A stretch of DNA of 50,523 nucleotides from JAKQHY01 sp034429475 (GCA_034429475.1 DAOUGD010000237.1:1-50523), one strand, 5' to 3'; counted from the first letter of the stretch, positions 7,801-15,770 are shown. Program-made: numbers and translations. Notes: a model not told the origin generated them from the sequence alone.

Positions 7801-8360
7801 GGTGCGTAAAATGTATCATCGGCCCATTTCTGAGGGTTTTTCTCAATGTATTTTCGGATACGTTCATATTCGCCCTCGTTACGGATGACGTGATCGTGAT
7901 AACGTTCTTGCCATCTGAACGGCAAATTATGTTCACGGGCGTATTTGGTGACGCCGATTTTATACCCGCGCACAATAGACGCCAGGTTTTGCGACTGTGG
8001 CCCGAATTTATTCCGGGGTAGAGACGCAATATCTTGCGTCTGTACCGGCGCAATATCTTGCGTCTGTACGGCGTCATCACCATCATCCGGTTTGTCAATG
8101 ATGATAATCCCGTGGATGTGGTTAGGCATCACCACAAATCCACCCAATACCACAAACGGGAAATGGGTGGGGATTTCATCCCAGCAATCTACCGCCGCCT
8201 GACCCAGCGGCGTCAGAACCATTTCCGCATTGACGACCTCGCCAAAACCGTGACTGCGATCATTGATGCAGATGGTGACGAAATACGCGGCATTGCTGCC
8301 ATAATCCCAGGCCGCCCAGCGCGCGCTGGGGATGCGATATTTGCCCTTGTATTTTTCCAT
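7797..8360 (-). CDS. REP-associated tyrosine transposase (RAYT, Y1_Tnp family)
   Basis: From the ATG at 8360 this encodes about 187 residues of the IS200/IS605-like Y1 transposase superfamily, RAYT branch. The HUH-type metal motif VMPNHIHG is present, and so is the C-terminal KYIEKNP segment that holds the expected catalytic tyrosine. Such enzymes cut and join single-stranded palindromes of the REP/BIME kind. Here seven copies of one 28-bp palindrome surround and enter the gene, so these are its likely substrate. Two copies (8018-8069) lie inside the coding frame and add VQTQDIAPVQTQDIASLP in a loop before the helix LASIVRGYKIGVTKYA. The frame also continues upstream without a stop into the hsdM remnant, but the RAYT start is clear by homology. 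The insertion may or may not harm activity. Confidence 0.85.
   Translation of the reverse strand: MEKYKGKYRIPSARWAAWDYGSNAAYFVTICINDRSHGFGEVVNAEMVLTPLGQAAVDCWDEIPTHFPFVVLGGFVVMPNHIHGIIIIDKPDDGDDAVQTQDIAPVQTQDIASLPRNKFGPQSQNLASIVRGYKIGVTKYAREHNLPFRWQERYHDHVIRNEGEYERIRKYIEKNPQKWADDTFYAP
8018..8069. repeat. Palindrome copies 4 and 5 inside the RAYT gene
   Basis: A nearly full copy (8018-8045) is followed after two bases by a copy lacking its left end (8048-8069). Both keep the RAYT reading frame open. Confidence 0.85.
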
Positions 8361-8382
8361 CGTAGATATCCTGTGTGATACC

Positions 8383-8435
8383 GTAGAGACGCAAGATTTT
8401 GCGTCTGGTAGAGACGCAAGATTTTGCGTCTCTAC
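8383..8435. repeat. Palindrome copies 6 and 7 between hsdM remnant and RAYT
   Basis: A copy missing its last four bases (8383-8406) is joined to a perfect copy (8408-8435). They mark the boundary where the hsdM reading frame is interrupted. Confidence 0.9.
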
Positions 8436-9623
8436 CGTAATGCGCCCATCCTTCCCCGGCGCAAACAGGGTCGCCTTGAGGCCGGGAAACACATCCCAAT
8501 AGCGGGCCAGGGCGTCAACGTCACGGTTGGGGACGCCGCCCCGCAGGTGCGCGGCAATGTCCTGTACATCTTCCTCGGCGGCGTTCTCCTTGTCCAACAC
8601 GAGGATGCAGGCCGGGATGCCCGTCCCATAAAACAGGTTGGCGGGCAGGCCGATGATGCCCTTGATGACGCCCCGGCGCACGAGGTTGCGGCGGATGTCG
8701 CCCTCGACGTTGCCGCGAAAGAGCACGCCGTGCGGCAGGATGATCGCGCCCTTGCCCGTGCTCTTGAGCGAGCGCAGCAGGTGCAGCAGGAAGGCATAGT
8801 CGCCGTTCTTCTGGGGCGGGATGCCATCCTCGAAACGCCCGTAGAGGTCCTCATACGGATTGAAGCCGTTGCTCCACGCTTTGCTGGATAGGGTGTTATC
8901 CCGCCAGATTTCCGCCGTGGGGTGGCCGTGGAGGATCATATTCATCCGCGCCAGGGCGGCGGTGGCGTTATCCATCTCCTGCCCGTAGATGGTCACCCCG
9001 TGCGGCGACCCATCGGCGGCTTTGATCAAGAGTGCCCCCGAACCGCAGGTAGGGTCATGGAGCGTTTGAGCCTGGCTTTTAGCATGGCGAATGCCGATGA
9101 CCTGCGCCATCACGCGGGAGACTTCGGCGGGCGTGTAGAACTGCCCCTTGCTCTTGCCGGACTCGGTGGCGAAGTGGCGCATGAGGTACTCGTAGGCGTC
9201 GCCCAGCAGGTCGTCGCCCTCGGCGCGGTTGCGGCTAAAGTCCAGGCCGGGGTTCTCGAAGATGGCGACCAGGTTGGAGAGACGATCCACCATCTCCTTG
9301 CCCCGGCCGAGTTTGTCGGCGTCGTTGAAATCGGCCACGTCAATGACGCCCTTGAGGTCATTGGCCTCGGCGAGCCGGGCGATGATCTTGTTGATCTTGT
9401 CGCCGATTTCCTTGTCACCTTTGAGCGCGGCCATATCGGCAAACCCGCCGCCGGCGGGCACCTCGATCAGCGCGTCCGGCTGCCCGGCGTACTTGTCGGA
9501 GATGTACTTGACGAAGAGCAGGATCAGCACGTAATCCTTGTACTGCGAAGCATCCATCCCCCCGCACAGTTCGTCGCAGCTTTTCCAGAGAGAGGTGTAG
9601 AGTTCAGATTTTTTGATGGGCAT
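8436..9623 (-). pseudogene. hsdM: Type I restriction-modification methyltransferase subunit (hsdM), internally deleted and truncated
   Basis: About 395 residues of a type I M subunit are recognisable: the helical N-terminal domain (MPIKKSELYTSLWKSCDEL), the SAM-binding motif DPTCGSGALL at 190-199, and the conserved block GDYAFLLHLLRSLKSTGKGA. In the family, a stretch of some 20-25 residues holding the catalytic NPPF motif lies between IWRDNTLS and SKAWSNG; here these two segments are fused directly at residues 246-247. A second jump follows DKENA (347), where roughly 80-100 family residues are absent before DIAAHLRGGVPNRD. The frame then runs into palindromes at 8435 and on into RAYT, so the C-terminal third is lost. 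No hsdS gene is present. DNA methylation activity is not expected. The two internal deletions keep the frame. Confidence 0.85.
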
Positions 9624-9643
9624 GACGGGGTATGTCCTTGAGA

Positions 9644-9838
9644 TCAGACGTGAACGGCGGCGAGCAAGGCATCCTCAAATTCCAGCGGCGCTTTGCTTTG
9701 CTCAATCTCGGCCCAGGTTTGCAGCAGCGTGTCCAGCGGCAGCGTCCCGTCCCATTGCGCCATCGGTTCAATGTGGCGCTTGATCAGGCGATCAAATTCG
9801 GTGTGGGTTAAATCGGCCAATGTTTGTGTCATAGCCAT
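9644..9838 (-). CDS. Small protein of unknown function upstream of hsdM
   Basis: This encodes 64 residues, acidic and probably helical, with no family that I recognise. The start at 9838 is backed by a strong ribosome site, AGGAG, six bases before the ATG. The gene ends 20 bases before hsdM, so both were probably co-transcribed. Position and size would fit a small regulator or antitoxin-like partner of the restriction locus, but nothing in the sequence proves this. Confidence 0.6.
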   Translation of the reverse strand: MAMTQTLADLTHTEFDRLIKRHIEPMAQWDGTLPLDTLLQTWAEIEQSKAPLEFEDALLAAVHV

Positions 9839-9867
9839 TTTTATCTCCTATGGCTCAGGTTAGCCTC

Positions 9868-9873
9868 ATTGTA
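9868..9873 (-). promoter_or_regulatory. Putative -10 box for the small gene and hsdM
   Basis: TACAAT on the minus strand matches the -10 consensus at 5 of 6 positions and lies 30 bases before the start at 9838. No good -35 box is seen. Confidence 0.3.
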
Positions 9874-9901
9874 GCATGGAATACCGGGCGTCGAGTGAGA
9901 G

Positions 9902-10742
9902 TCACGGCTGCACCTTTTCGAGGATGGGGAGATTGGGGCAAGTCGCGCGATAGGGTTCGTCGCCGAGGTATTGCTTCCATTCCTCGCGGGTGGAAGATCA
10001 GGCCAGGGATCTTTGCCTGACGGCGGAGCATATCGCTCAGTTGGGCGTCGGTCACGGGTTGGGTGTTGTCTGCGTCGTCTTGTAGGTAAAGCGCGGCTTC
10101 CTGGCGGTGCGCATTGAACACGCCGTATCCCACAAAATGCAGGACGTGGGGGCCGAGCGCCAGCGCGCGTTCCAGGCGTTCAGGCGTCACAGGGAATTCC
10201 AGGATTTCCAGGCGGAAATGCGTAGGCGCGAGGTCGTTTAGGGCGTCGGTCAACAAGGCACGCTCGGCAACTACATCGAGGGGTGCGAGGTTGTGTGCGA
10301 GGTCGGCGGGGTTGGAAATCACCGCCAGGATGCGGATAGGCCGCTCGACGACGAGGCCACCCCATGGCGCGTCGCCCGGCAGGTAGCGCGAGAAGGGCGT
10401 GGCGGCGTCAGCCGCCAGGAAGGTCTGGCTGTCGTGCAGCAGTTCCCAGGGCAGGGCGTGGAGTTCAGGCGTGTCCGCGTCCAGCCAGAGGCGGATGCAG
10501 CGCTGCGGCGACTGGCCGCTGGCGACATTCCAGGCGCGGAGAAGGTCGGGATCGGTGAAGAGAGCGGCGAAGAGGCGCTGGCCATTGGCCTGCGGGTTGC
10601 CGGTGGACACCCAATCGGCAAGGTCGGCGGCAAGGTCGCCGGTGAAGTCCTGACCACTGCTCAGGTGGATGTGAACCAGGTAGTCCAACTCAGGTCGGCG
10701 AGAGATATGGATTTCTAAGTCTAGCAAAGGAGTGTTCACCAT
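9902..10742 (-). pseudogene. CHAT-domain protein remnant joined to a WD40-type C-terminus
   Basis: From the ATG at 10742, about 265 residues match the start of a CHAT (caspase HetF-associated with TPRs) protein: LWLDADTPELHALPWELLHD, RPIRILAVISNP, and HVLHFVGYGVF with LYLQDD. The expected catalytic Gly-His-Gly reads Gly-Tyr-Gly, and the segment with the catalytic Cys is missing. After KIPGLIFHP the original frame runs into unrelated residues. In another frame the next bases encode REEWKQYLGDEPYRATCPNL and a stop at 9902, a tail typical of large WD40-repeat proteins of this phylum. The simplest reading is a large internal deletion in a CHAT/NTPase/WD40 signalling protein, leaving only its two ends. 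It should be inactive. Confidence 0.75.
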
Positions 10743-11306
10743 TGGAATACTTAACAGCCTCCCCTTGCGATCGATCAAAACAAAACCTGGCGGGCAGGTA
10801 GGCTATGCTCTGTTTACCTGGACGGTTACGTCGCCTGGGACTTCTCACCCCGCTGCTCTAATCATCGCGGAGCGTTTTCTTTGGCAGTCCACTGGAGTTA
10901 GTTTACTCTCAAGTAGACAAACCCGCAAATCTGGCCCTTGGCGACATTTATTGCTTCAGATCATTCTACATCCACTGGTTGGCGACGTTGAGGCGCTTCA
11001 ACCAGATTTTCATCAGTCGGCCCCCTTGCCAGTTGCCAAGCGGGTATTACCGGGCCGTTGGCGATGTTTGAGTCGGCACAGAGCGCGGGCCATATTGACC
11101 GGGGCACTATCAGTTCCCGTTATCGCGTGGTCAGTTGCGGCAACATCCTGGGTCATTTTATCAGGAAGCAATGCAGTTTCAGCAGCGCCGGCCCAGCGGT
11201 CTACCATCGCCGGCAACGACAGTCAGCGATTCACCAGCGCATCGAACGGGAAAATCGCCAGCATCCCCTTCTCCACCAGCGTGGGTTCCTGTCCTGCTGG
11301 GGGTAC
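10743..11306. other. Gene-poor stretch with possible coding debris
   Basis: No convincing gene is present on either strand. On the minus strand a short frame ending at 11223 reads EPTLVEKGMLAIFPFDALVN before a stop, which looks like the tail of a lost protein. The longest plus-strand frame here has no recognisable family and unlikely composition. The stretch fits the erosion seen in the neighbouring CHAT and restriction genes. Confidence 0.4.
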
Positions 11307-11353
11307 AAAAAAATTCAGGGCGGGTGCCGCTTGACACCCAGTCTGAATTTTTC
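11307..11353. terminator. Bidirectional terminator-like hairpin
   Basis: AAAAATTCA (11309-11317) pairs with TGAATTTTT (11344-11352), and an inner GGGTG/CACCC stem (11322-11326, 11335-11339) adds five pairs. A-runs and T-runs on the two sides would give a U-tract in either direction. It separates the decayed minus-strand region from the plus-strand GAF operon. Confidence 0.45.
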
Positions 11354-11456
11354 GTCCAGTGGGTCAAGTATTCGTCCCAACACATCCGTGCAGACGCCGG
11401 GATCCCCACCCTTTAGAATCTCTGCGCGACAGTGTGCACCCCCTGATTGCCAATTT

Positions 11457-11500
11457 CGAATGATAATTCGTTTGCCCAGATACCATTTTGGCAGTATGAT
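11457..11500 (+). promoter_or_regulatory. Promoter of the GAF/kinase operon with adjacent palindrome
   Basis: TTGCCC (11472-11477) and TATGAT (11495-11500) are spaced by exactly 17 bases, with 4 of 6 and 5 of 6 matches to the sigma-70 consensus. Just upstream lies the palindrome CGAAT-GATA-ATTCG (11457-11470), a possible operator. Confidence 0.5.
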
Positions 11501-11533
11501 GAAAATAGTCACTCACCCAGAATGGAGGTTGCC

Positions 11534-12160
11534 ATGAGTTCAGAAGCATTACGCTTTCTCCAACAGGACAACACCCGCCTACAGGCCGAGGCCCTGGCGC
11601 ATCAAGAAGAAATTGCCGCCCTCAAGCGGTACGTGGAGATGGCCGCAGAACTGTACCAGGCCCGCGATCGAGTCGTAAATGCCCCCGATCCATTATTCAC
11701 CCTGGATGAATTGTTGGGGCGCCTCGTGACAGTCGTAGGTAGCAAGGATGGCTCTGTCTTGCAACAAGACCCGGAAACCGGTGAACTGGTGTTCATCCTC
11801 GTCCATGGGGAACTCCAACAGGAGTTGCCGGGGCGGCGTATCCCAGGCGATGCGGGGGTGGCCGGATGGGTGGCCGTCAATCGCACGCCGGTCATTGTCA
11901 ACGAACCGCGTCAGGACTGGCGCTTCTCGTTCCAGGTGGACGAAGAGTTTGCCTTCCTCACACAGTCCATTATGTGCCTGCCCCTCGAAGCTGGCGAGCG
12001 GCTCCTAGGTGTGATGGAGCTGGTCAACAAAGAGCCGGCCAAATTCAGTGAGACGGATCAAGTACTGGTGTCTATTTTTGCCGACGTAGCGGCGTGTGTG
12101 CTGGCGACGCAAACGTTCTATCACCTTCGCCCTAACGTGCAGGATGTGGAGTTGTTTTAG
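11534..12160 (+). CDS. GAF-domain signalling protein
   Basis: The protein has 208 residues, starting at the ATG at 11534, which has GGAGG six bases ahead (11524-11528); upstream in-frame ATGs lack such a site. Residues 1-45 form a coiled coil (RFLQQDNTRLQAEALAHQEE). Residues about 55-195 form a GAF domain, with the typical G-V-A-G-W-V turn, PVIVNEP and the final strand LLGVMELVNK. No output domain or membrane span is present. It probably senses a small ligand or redox state in the cytosol and passes it on by protein contact. It lies two bases before the receiver-histidine kinase gene, so both are co-translated and likely act together. The coiled coil would allow dimerisation or docking to that kinase. 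Confidence 0.85.
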   Translation: MSSEALRFLQQDNTRLQAEALAHQEEIAALKRYVEMAAELYQARDRVVNAPDPLFTLDELLGRLVTVVGSKDGSVLQQDPETGELVFILVHGELQQELPGRRIPGDAGVAGWVAVNRTPVIVNEPRQDWRFSFQVDEEFAFLTQSIMCLPLEAGERLLGVMELVNKEPAKFSETDQVLVSIFADVAACVLATQTFYHLRPNVQDVELF

Positions 12161-12162
12161 AC

Positions 12163-13290
12163 ATGGTTGCTTCAGCCCCCATTCGGGTCATTGTCGTGGA
12201 CGACGAAGTCCTGAACAATGAACTGATTCAGTTCCAGGTACAAGGAATCGGCTGCCAGGTTGTCGGCTGCGCGTATGACGGAATGACTGCCGTGCAAATA
12301 ACCAACGCCACCCACCCCGACGTCGTATTGATGGATTTGCGCATGTGGGATCCGACGACGCAACAGGACGATCACATTGCCGGACTGAAAGCCGCCGAAC
12401 AAATCCAACAGAGCTGCCCCACCCCGATTGTGCTGCTGACAGCCCACGAATCTCCCGAACTGGTCCGGCAGGCCAGCCATGTGGGCGTAGGCGCCTACCT
12501 GATCAAGCCGGCCAGTAATGCCGAACTACACCGCGCCATTTCCATCAGCCTGGCGCGTTTCCAGGACCTCACCGAAGTACGCCGGCTCAACCAAGAGCTA
12601 AAGGCGCAAAATGCCGATTTGGATGCGTTTGCCTCAACCGTGGCGCACAGCATCCAACAAAGAATCGGCGTGTGCATCGGTTATGCGGAATTCCTGGAAA
12701 TGAGTTTTGCAGAATTGACACAGGACAAAATCGAGGAATACCTCAAGGAACTGACGCGCACCGGACACGCACTGAGTCAGGCTGTCTCAGAACTTTTGCT
12801 CTTCGCCCGGATACGCCGCAGTGAAAAACCTGCCACAACCCCAATCAACACCGCGCAAATCGTGCAGGTTGTCCAGGAACGCTTGGAGCCGTTGGCGCAA
12901 AAGCGGCAAGTCACCTACACGCTGCCGGCGCAATGGCCGATGGCGCTCGGATACGCACCCTGGGTGGAAGAAATATGGATGAACTATCTCAGCAATGGGA
13001 TCAAGTACGGAGGGCAGTCGCCGCAATTGACCCTCGGAGCGACAATCCAAGAGGGGGGCAAGGTGTGCTTCTGGGTTCAGGATAACGGCCGGGGGTTGAC
13101 AACGGAAGAACAGGCGCGACTGTTTCAACCGTTCAGCCGCTTGCGAACCGAAGAAGAGGGCAATGGGTTAGGGCTGGTCATTGTCCGGCGCATCGCGGAG
13201 AAGTTAGACGGGCAGGCCTGGGTAGAGAGCGCGCCCGGACAGGGGAGCACGTTCTTTTTCACGCTGCCTGGCCCGGCAACTCCTCCCTGA
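12163..13290 (+). CDS. Response regulator-histidine kinase hybrid (REC first)
   Basis: This 375-residue protein has an N-terminal receiver domain (acidic pair D13/D14, phosphoacceptor D58 in VLMDLR, K115 in LIKPAS). A short coiled coil, a dimerisation helix with H162 (STVAHSIQQR) and a C-terminal HATPase follow, with an N-box WMNYLSNGIKYG and the G-boxes DNGRGL and GNGLGL. No membrane span is present, so it is a soluble kinase controlled through its own receiver. The H-box is unusual: the acidic residue and the Asn-Pro or Thr-Pro that normally follow the histidine (HDLRNPL type) are replaced by Ser-Ile-Gln-Gln. The partner response regulator is not in this window. It is coupled to the GAF gene and followed by a strong terminator. 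Confidence 0.9.
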   Translation: MVASAPIRVIVVDDEVLNNELIQFQVQGIGCQVVGCAYDGMTAVQITNATHPDVVLMDLRMWDPTTQQDDHIAGLKAAEQIQQSCPTPIVLLTAHESPELVRQASHVGVGAYLIKPASNAELHRAISISLARFQDLTEVRRLNQELKAQNADLDAFASTVAHSIQQRIGVCIGYAEFLEMSFAELTQDKIEEYLKELTRTGHALSQAVSELLLFARIRRSEKPATTPINTAQIVQVVQERLEPLAQKRQVTYTLPAQWPMALGYAPWVEEIWMNYLSNGIKYGGQSPQLTLGATIQEGGKVCFWVQDNGRGLTTEEQARLFQPFSRLRTEEEGNGLGLVIVRRIAEKLDGQAWVESAPGQGSTFFFTLPGPATPP

Positions 13291-13352
13291 TCCCTGCAAC
13301 CGCGTGACTCCAGCCCAGCGCAGGAGCGCCCCTCTGCTCCTGATCGGCAGAC

Positions 13353-13389
13353 AAGAAGAATGTTCGCAGCCGCGGACATTCTTCTTTTT
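13353..13389. terminator. Terminator between the converging GAF/kinase and glycan operons
   Basis: AAGAAGAATGT pairs with ACATTCTTCTT, and the stem continues across one T-G pair with CGC/GCG around an AGCC loop, about 15 pairs in all (13353-13386), followed by T to 13389. On the plus strand it ends the kinase operon. On the minus strand the T-rich arm can end the glycan operon. Confidence 0.75.
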
Positions 13390-13391
13390 GA

Positions 13392-14483
13392 CTACGTCGC
13401 CTGCAATGCTGTCAGCAAGGCTTGCGCCGTCTTCTCCCACGTGAAGCGTTGACTCCACGCCAGGCCAGCCTGCCGCAACGCGGTACGCAACGGCGCATCC
13501 TCCAGGAGACGCGCCATCGCCTCCGCCACCCCCGGCGCAGCGGTCGGGTCTACAGTCAACGCGGCGTCGCCGACGGCCTCCGGCAAACTCGTGGTGTTGC
13601 TGGTGATGACTGGCGTGCCGCAGGCCAGCGCCTCCACCGGCGGCAGGCCAAAGCCTTCATAAAGCGAGGGGTAGACGAGCATGGCAGCCTGCCGGTAGAG
13701 GGCAGGCATTGCTGTCTGAGGAATGAAGCCGGGCAACAGCACCCCAGCCGTCTGCGCGCGCGCAACCAACTCGGCGCTGCTCCAGCGCGGCGCGCCGGCC
13801 CAGACGAGCGGCGGCGTGTCGGCACGCCGGCGGCGCAGCAGATCGTACGCATCCAGCAGCCGCGCCAGGTTCTTGCGGGGATGAATGTTGCCGAGCGCCA
13901 GGATGTAACCCGGGGTCAGGCCGAAGGGAGCGAGCATCGCGGCGTCATTGGCCGTGGGATCAGGGTGGAAAACCGCATCAATGCCTGGCAGTACGACAAC
14001 GGTCTTCAGAGCCACAGTAGGATGAAAGCGCAGAATCTCACGGCGCGTAAACTCCGACAGCGCGATGACCCGCTCTGCCCGGCGCACGGCCAGGCCGGTC
14101 AACACGCGCATGTAGAGCGCAATGAAGCGGGGAAAATACTCCGGGTGGGCGCGAAACGACATATCGTGAACCAACACCGCCGCCCGGCAGGGGGTGATGG
14201 GCGGCAGGAAGAAGGTGGAGAGATACCAATCCGGGCGCAGGCGCATAAGTTGATAGGTCTGCTGCCAGAGGTAGAAGGGTAGTTGCCGGTAGGAGCCAGT
14301 GTTCACGGTGGGATAGGCCGCCGACGTAAGCGTTGGCAGCGCCGTGAGACCATCCGGCGTCATCAGGAGGCTAACGTCGCCGGCAACATCCAGCGCGGCA
14401 AGCCCTTGTAACAGGCCGGTCAGATAACTTTCGTTGCCACCGCGTTGTCGCCCGATTTCCGTCGCGTTGATGGCTAGCTGCAT
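13392..14483 (-). CDS. GT4-family glycosyltransferase (mannosyltransferase-like)
   Basis: This 363-residue GT-B enzyme is a retaining, nucleotide-sugar-dependent transferase of the WbaZ/MtfB kind. The N-terminal acceptor half starts MQLAINATEIGRQRGGNESY. The donor half has the ILALGNIHPRKNL entry and the catalytic E-x7-E motif in YEGFGLPPVEAL, followed by ACGTPVITSNTTSLPE. No membrane span is seen, so it works on the cytoplasmic face, adding a sugar to a lipid- or protein-linked acceptor. It is the last gene of the long glycan train, nine bases after the next upstream gene and directly before a bidirectional terminator. The sugar specificity is not readable; mannose is a guess from family resemblance. 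Confidence 0.9.
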   Translation of the reverse strand: MQLAINATEIGRQRGGNESYLTGLLQGLAALDVAGDVSLLMTPDGLTALPTLTSAAYPTVNTGSYRQLPFYLWQQTYQLMRLRPDWYLSTFFLPPITPCRAAVLVHDMSFRAHPEYFPRFIALYMRVLTGLAVRRAERVIALSEFTRREILRFHPTVALKTVVVLPGIDAVFHPDPTANDAAMLAPFGLTPGYILALGNIHPRKNLARLLDAYDLLRRRRADTPPLVWAGAPRWSSAELVARAQTAGVLLPGFIPQTAMPALYRQAAMLVYPSLYEGFGLPPVEALACGTPVITSNTTSLPEAVGDAALTVDPTAAPGVAEAMARLLEDAPLRTALRQAGLAWSQRFTWEKTAQALLTALQAT

Positions 14484-14492
14484 CCGAATCCG

Positions 14493-15770
14493 TCACGCTT
14501 TCACGAGGTCAAGATACAAACGATGGACGAGCGTATGCTTGCGCTCCCACGTGTGTTGGGCGTAGACTTTTTGCTCACCCCGCGCGCCCATTGCTGCCCG
14601 CACTTCAGGATGATCGGCAAGGAAGGCGATGGTATCCGCCAGAGCCGGCACATCGCCGAACGGCACGAGACGGCCATCCTCCCCGTCAACGATCACATCG
14701 GTGACGCCCCAGGTGCGCGCGCCGATCACGGGTTTCCGGTACAGCCACGCCTCCAGGTAGACGATGCCGAAGGAATCTGTGCGCGAGGGTAACGCAAAAA
14801 TGTCGGCGGCCGCCAGCGCATCGCGCTTCTCCTCCTCGCTCACGGGGCCAAGCAGATGGATATGCTCGCGGTCAACAGCGGGGAGCCGTTCCATATAACG
14901 GCTGAACGGCGTCAACAGCGCGCCGGCCAACACCAATTCCACTACACGTCCCTGCGCCCACAACCGGCGCACCGCTTCGACCACGTGAACCGTTCCTTTA
15001 TCGTACGCCATCGCTGAAAGCGCCAGCACCAGCGGAGTCGTTTCTGGGATATGGTGACGCTGCCGAAAACGCCGCGCGTCCCCACCAAGCACGTTTGCAG
15101 GAGTGACGCCCGGCCCGGCAACCAAGGCGCGATCCGGCGGCAGCCCGCGTTCCACGTAGAAGTCACGCTCGGTCAGCGTCTGCGCAACCAGCCTGTCGCT
15201 GCGGAGGACCAAATCCACTTGATGGCGCATCGTGTAAAAGCGCCCCAGTGCATCCTCTCCCGGCCTGGGGCCGGCCCCCAGGTGAGTCAGGGGGTAGATG
15301 ACAAACGGAATACCCTGCCGCCGCGCAAAACGTAATCCGGCTTCGAGCAACGGCTCAAAACAGATATTCATCCCGCCGACCAAGTCAAAGGGTTCATCGG
15401 TCGTCCGCAACCAGCGCCAAAGATCAGGAGCCCACGGGGTAAAGCGCGACACCCACGCCATCAAAGCAACAGGCAGCGGGCGCACCATTGAAAGCAGCCA
15501 CAACAGGCGGCGAACACCGGGATAGGCAATGCCGGGCAAAGGGAGGTGGCGCACCGGAAAACGCAGGATGCGGACGCCATCCTGCACGGATTCACGCTCC
15601 GTCACCCGGCGACGGCGGGGATTCCAGAAAAGTTCAAAGTCAAACGCATCCGTCGCGGCGACCGTTACTTCATGGCCCTGCGCGGCCAGATAGGTAGAGA
15701 CTTCCCCAAAATGGACTTCGGCGCCACCGCGCACGGGCCAGTAACGCTGGATGATGTGAAGGATGTGCAT
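14493..15770 (-). CDS. GT4-family glycosyltransferase
   Basis: This 425-residue GT-B enzyme opens with MHILHIIQRYWPVRGGAEVH, the glycine-rich acceptor loop of GT4 proteins. The donor half carries LVLALSAMAYDKGTVHVVEA and the region ALPSRTDSFGIVYLEAW, where the first acid of the usual E-x7-E is Asp. The short linker and cytosolic composition suggest action at the inner face of the membrane. It starts three bases after the stop of the upstream GT-C-like gene, which implies coupling. The donor sugar cannot be predicted. A proline-rich segment around residues 90-130 (RPLPVALMAWVSRFTPWAPDLW) is hydrophobic and may dock the enzyme to the membrane. Confidence 0.9.
   Translation of the reverse strand: MHILHIIQRYWPVRGGAEVHFGEVSTYLAAQGHEVTVAATDAFDFELFWNPRRRRVTERESVQDGVRILRFPVRHLPLPGIAYPGVRRLLWLLSMVRPLPVALMAWVSRFTPWAPDLWRWLRTTDEPFDLVGGMNICFEPLLEAGLRFARRQGIPFVIYPLTHLGAGPRPGEDALGRFYTMRHQVDLVLRSDRLVAQTLTERDFYVERGLPPDRALVAGPGVTPANVLGGDARRFRQRHHIPETTPLVLALSAMAYDKGTVHVVEAVRRLWAQGRVVELVLAGALLTPFSRYMERLPAVDREHIHLLGPVSEEEKRDALAAADIFALPSRTDSFGIVYLEAWLYRKPVIGARTWGVTDVIVDGEDGRLVPFGDVPALADTIAFLADHPEVRAAMGARGEQKVYAQHTWERKHTLVHRLYLDLVKA

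Noticed and set aside
7975..8000. Possible degenerate eighth palindrome copy in RAYT
   Set aside because: The encoded residues (PQSQNLASIVRG) fit the normal RAYT family sequence at that place, so the resemblance is probably chance.
7079..8435. CRISPR array suggested by repeated 28-bp units
   Set aside because: Spacing between copies is irregular (2 to several hundred bases), the units are full palindromes and lie in and around a RAYT gene, and no cas gene is present.
9644..9838. Antitoxin gene of a toxin-antitoxin pair
   Set aside because: Size would fit, but no toxin-like partner adjoins it and no antitoxin motif is visible.
10732..11334. Plus-strand open frame of 200 codons in the gene-poor stretch
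   Set aside because: No family, no ribosome site, overlaps the CHAT pseudogene start, and the composition is unlike real proteins nearby.
13291..13391. Small RNA gene at the hairpin between converging operons
   Set aside because: The stem and T-tract fit a shared terminator fully; no separate promoter is seen.
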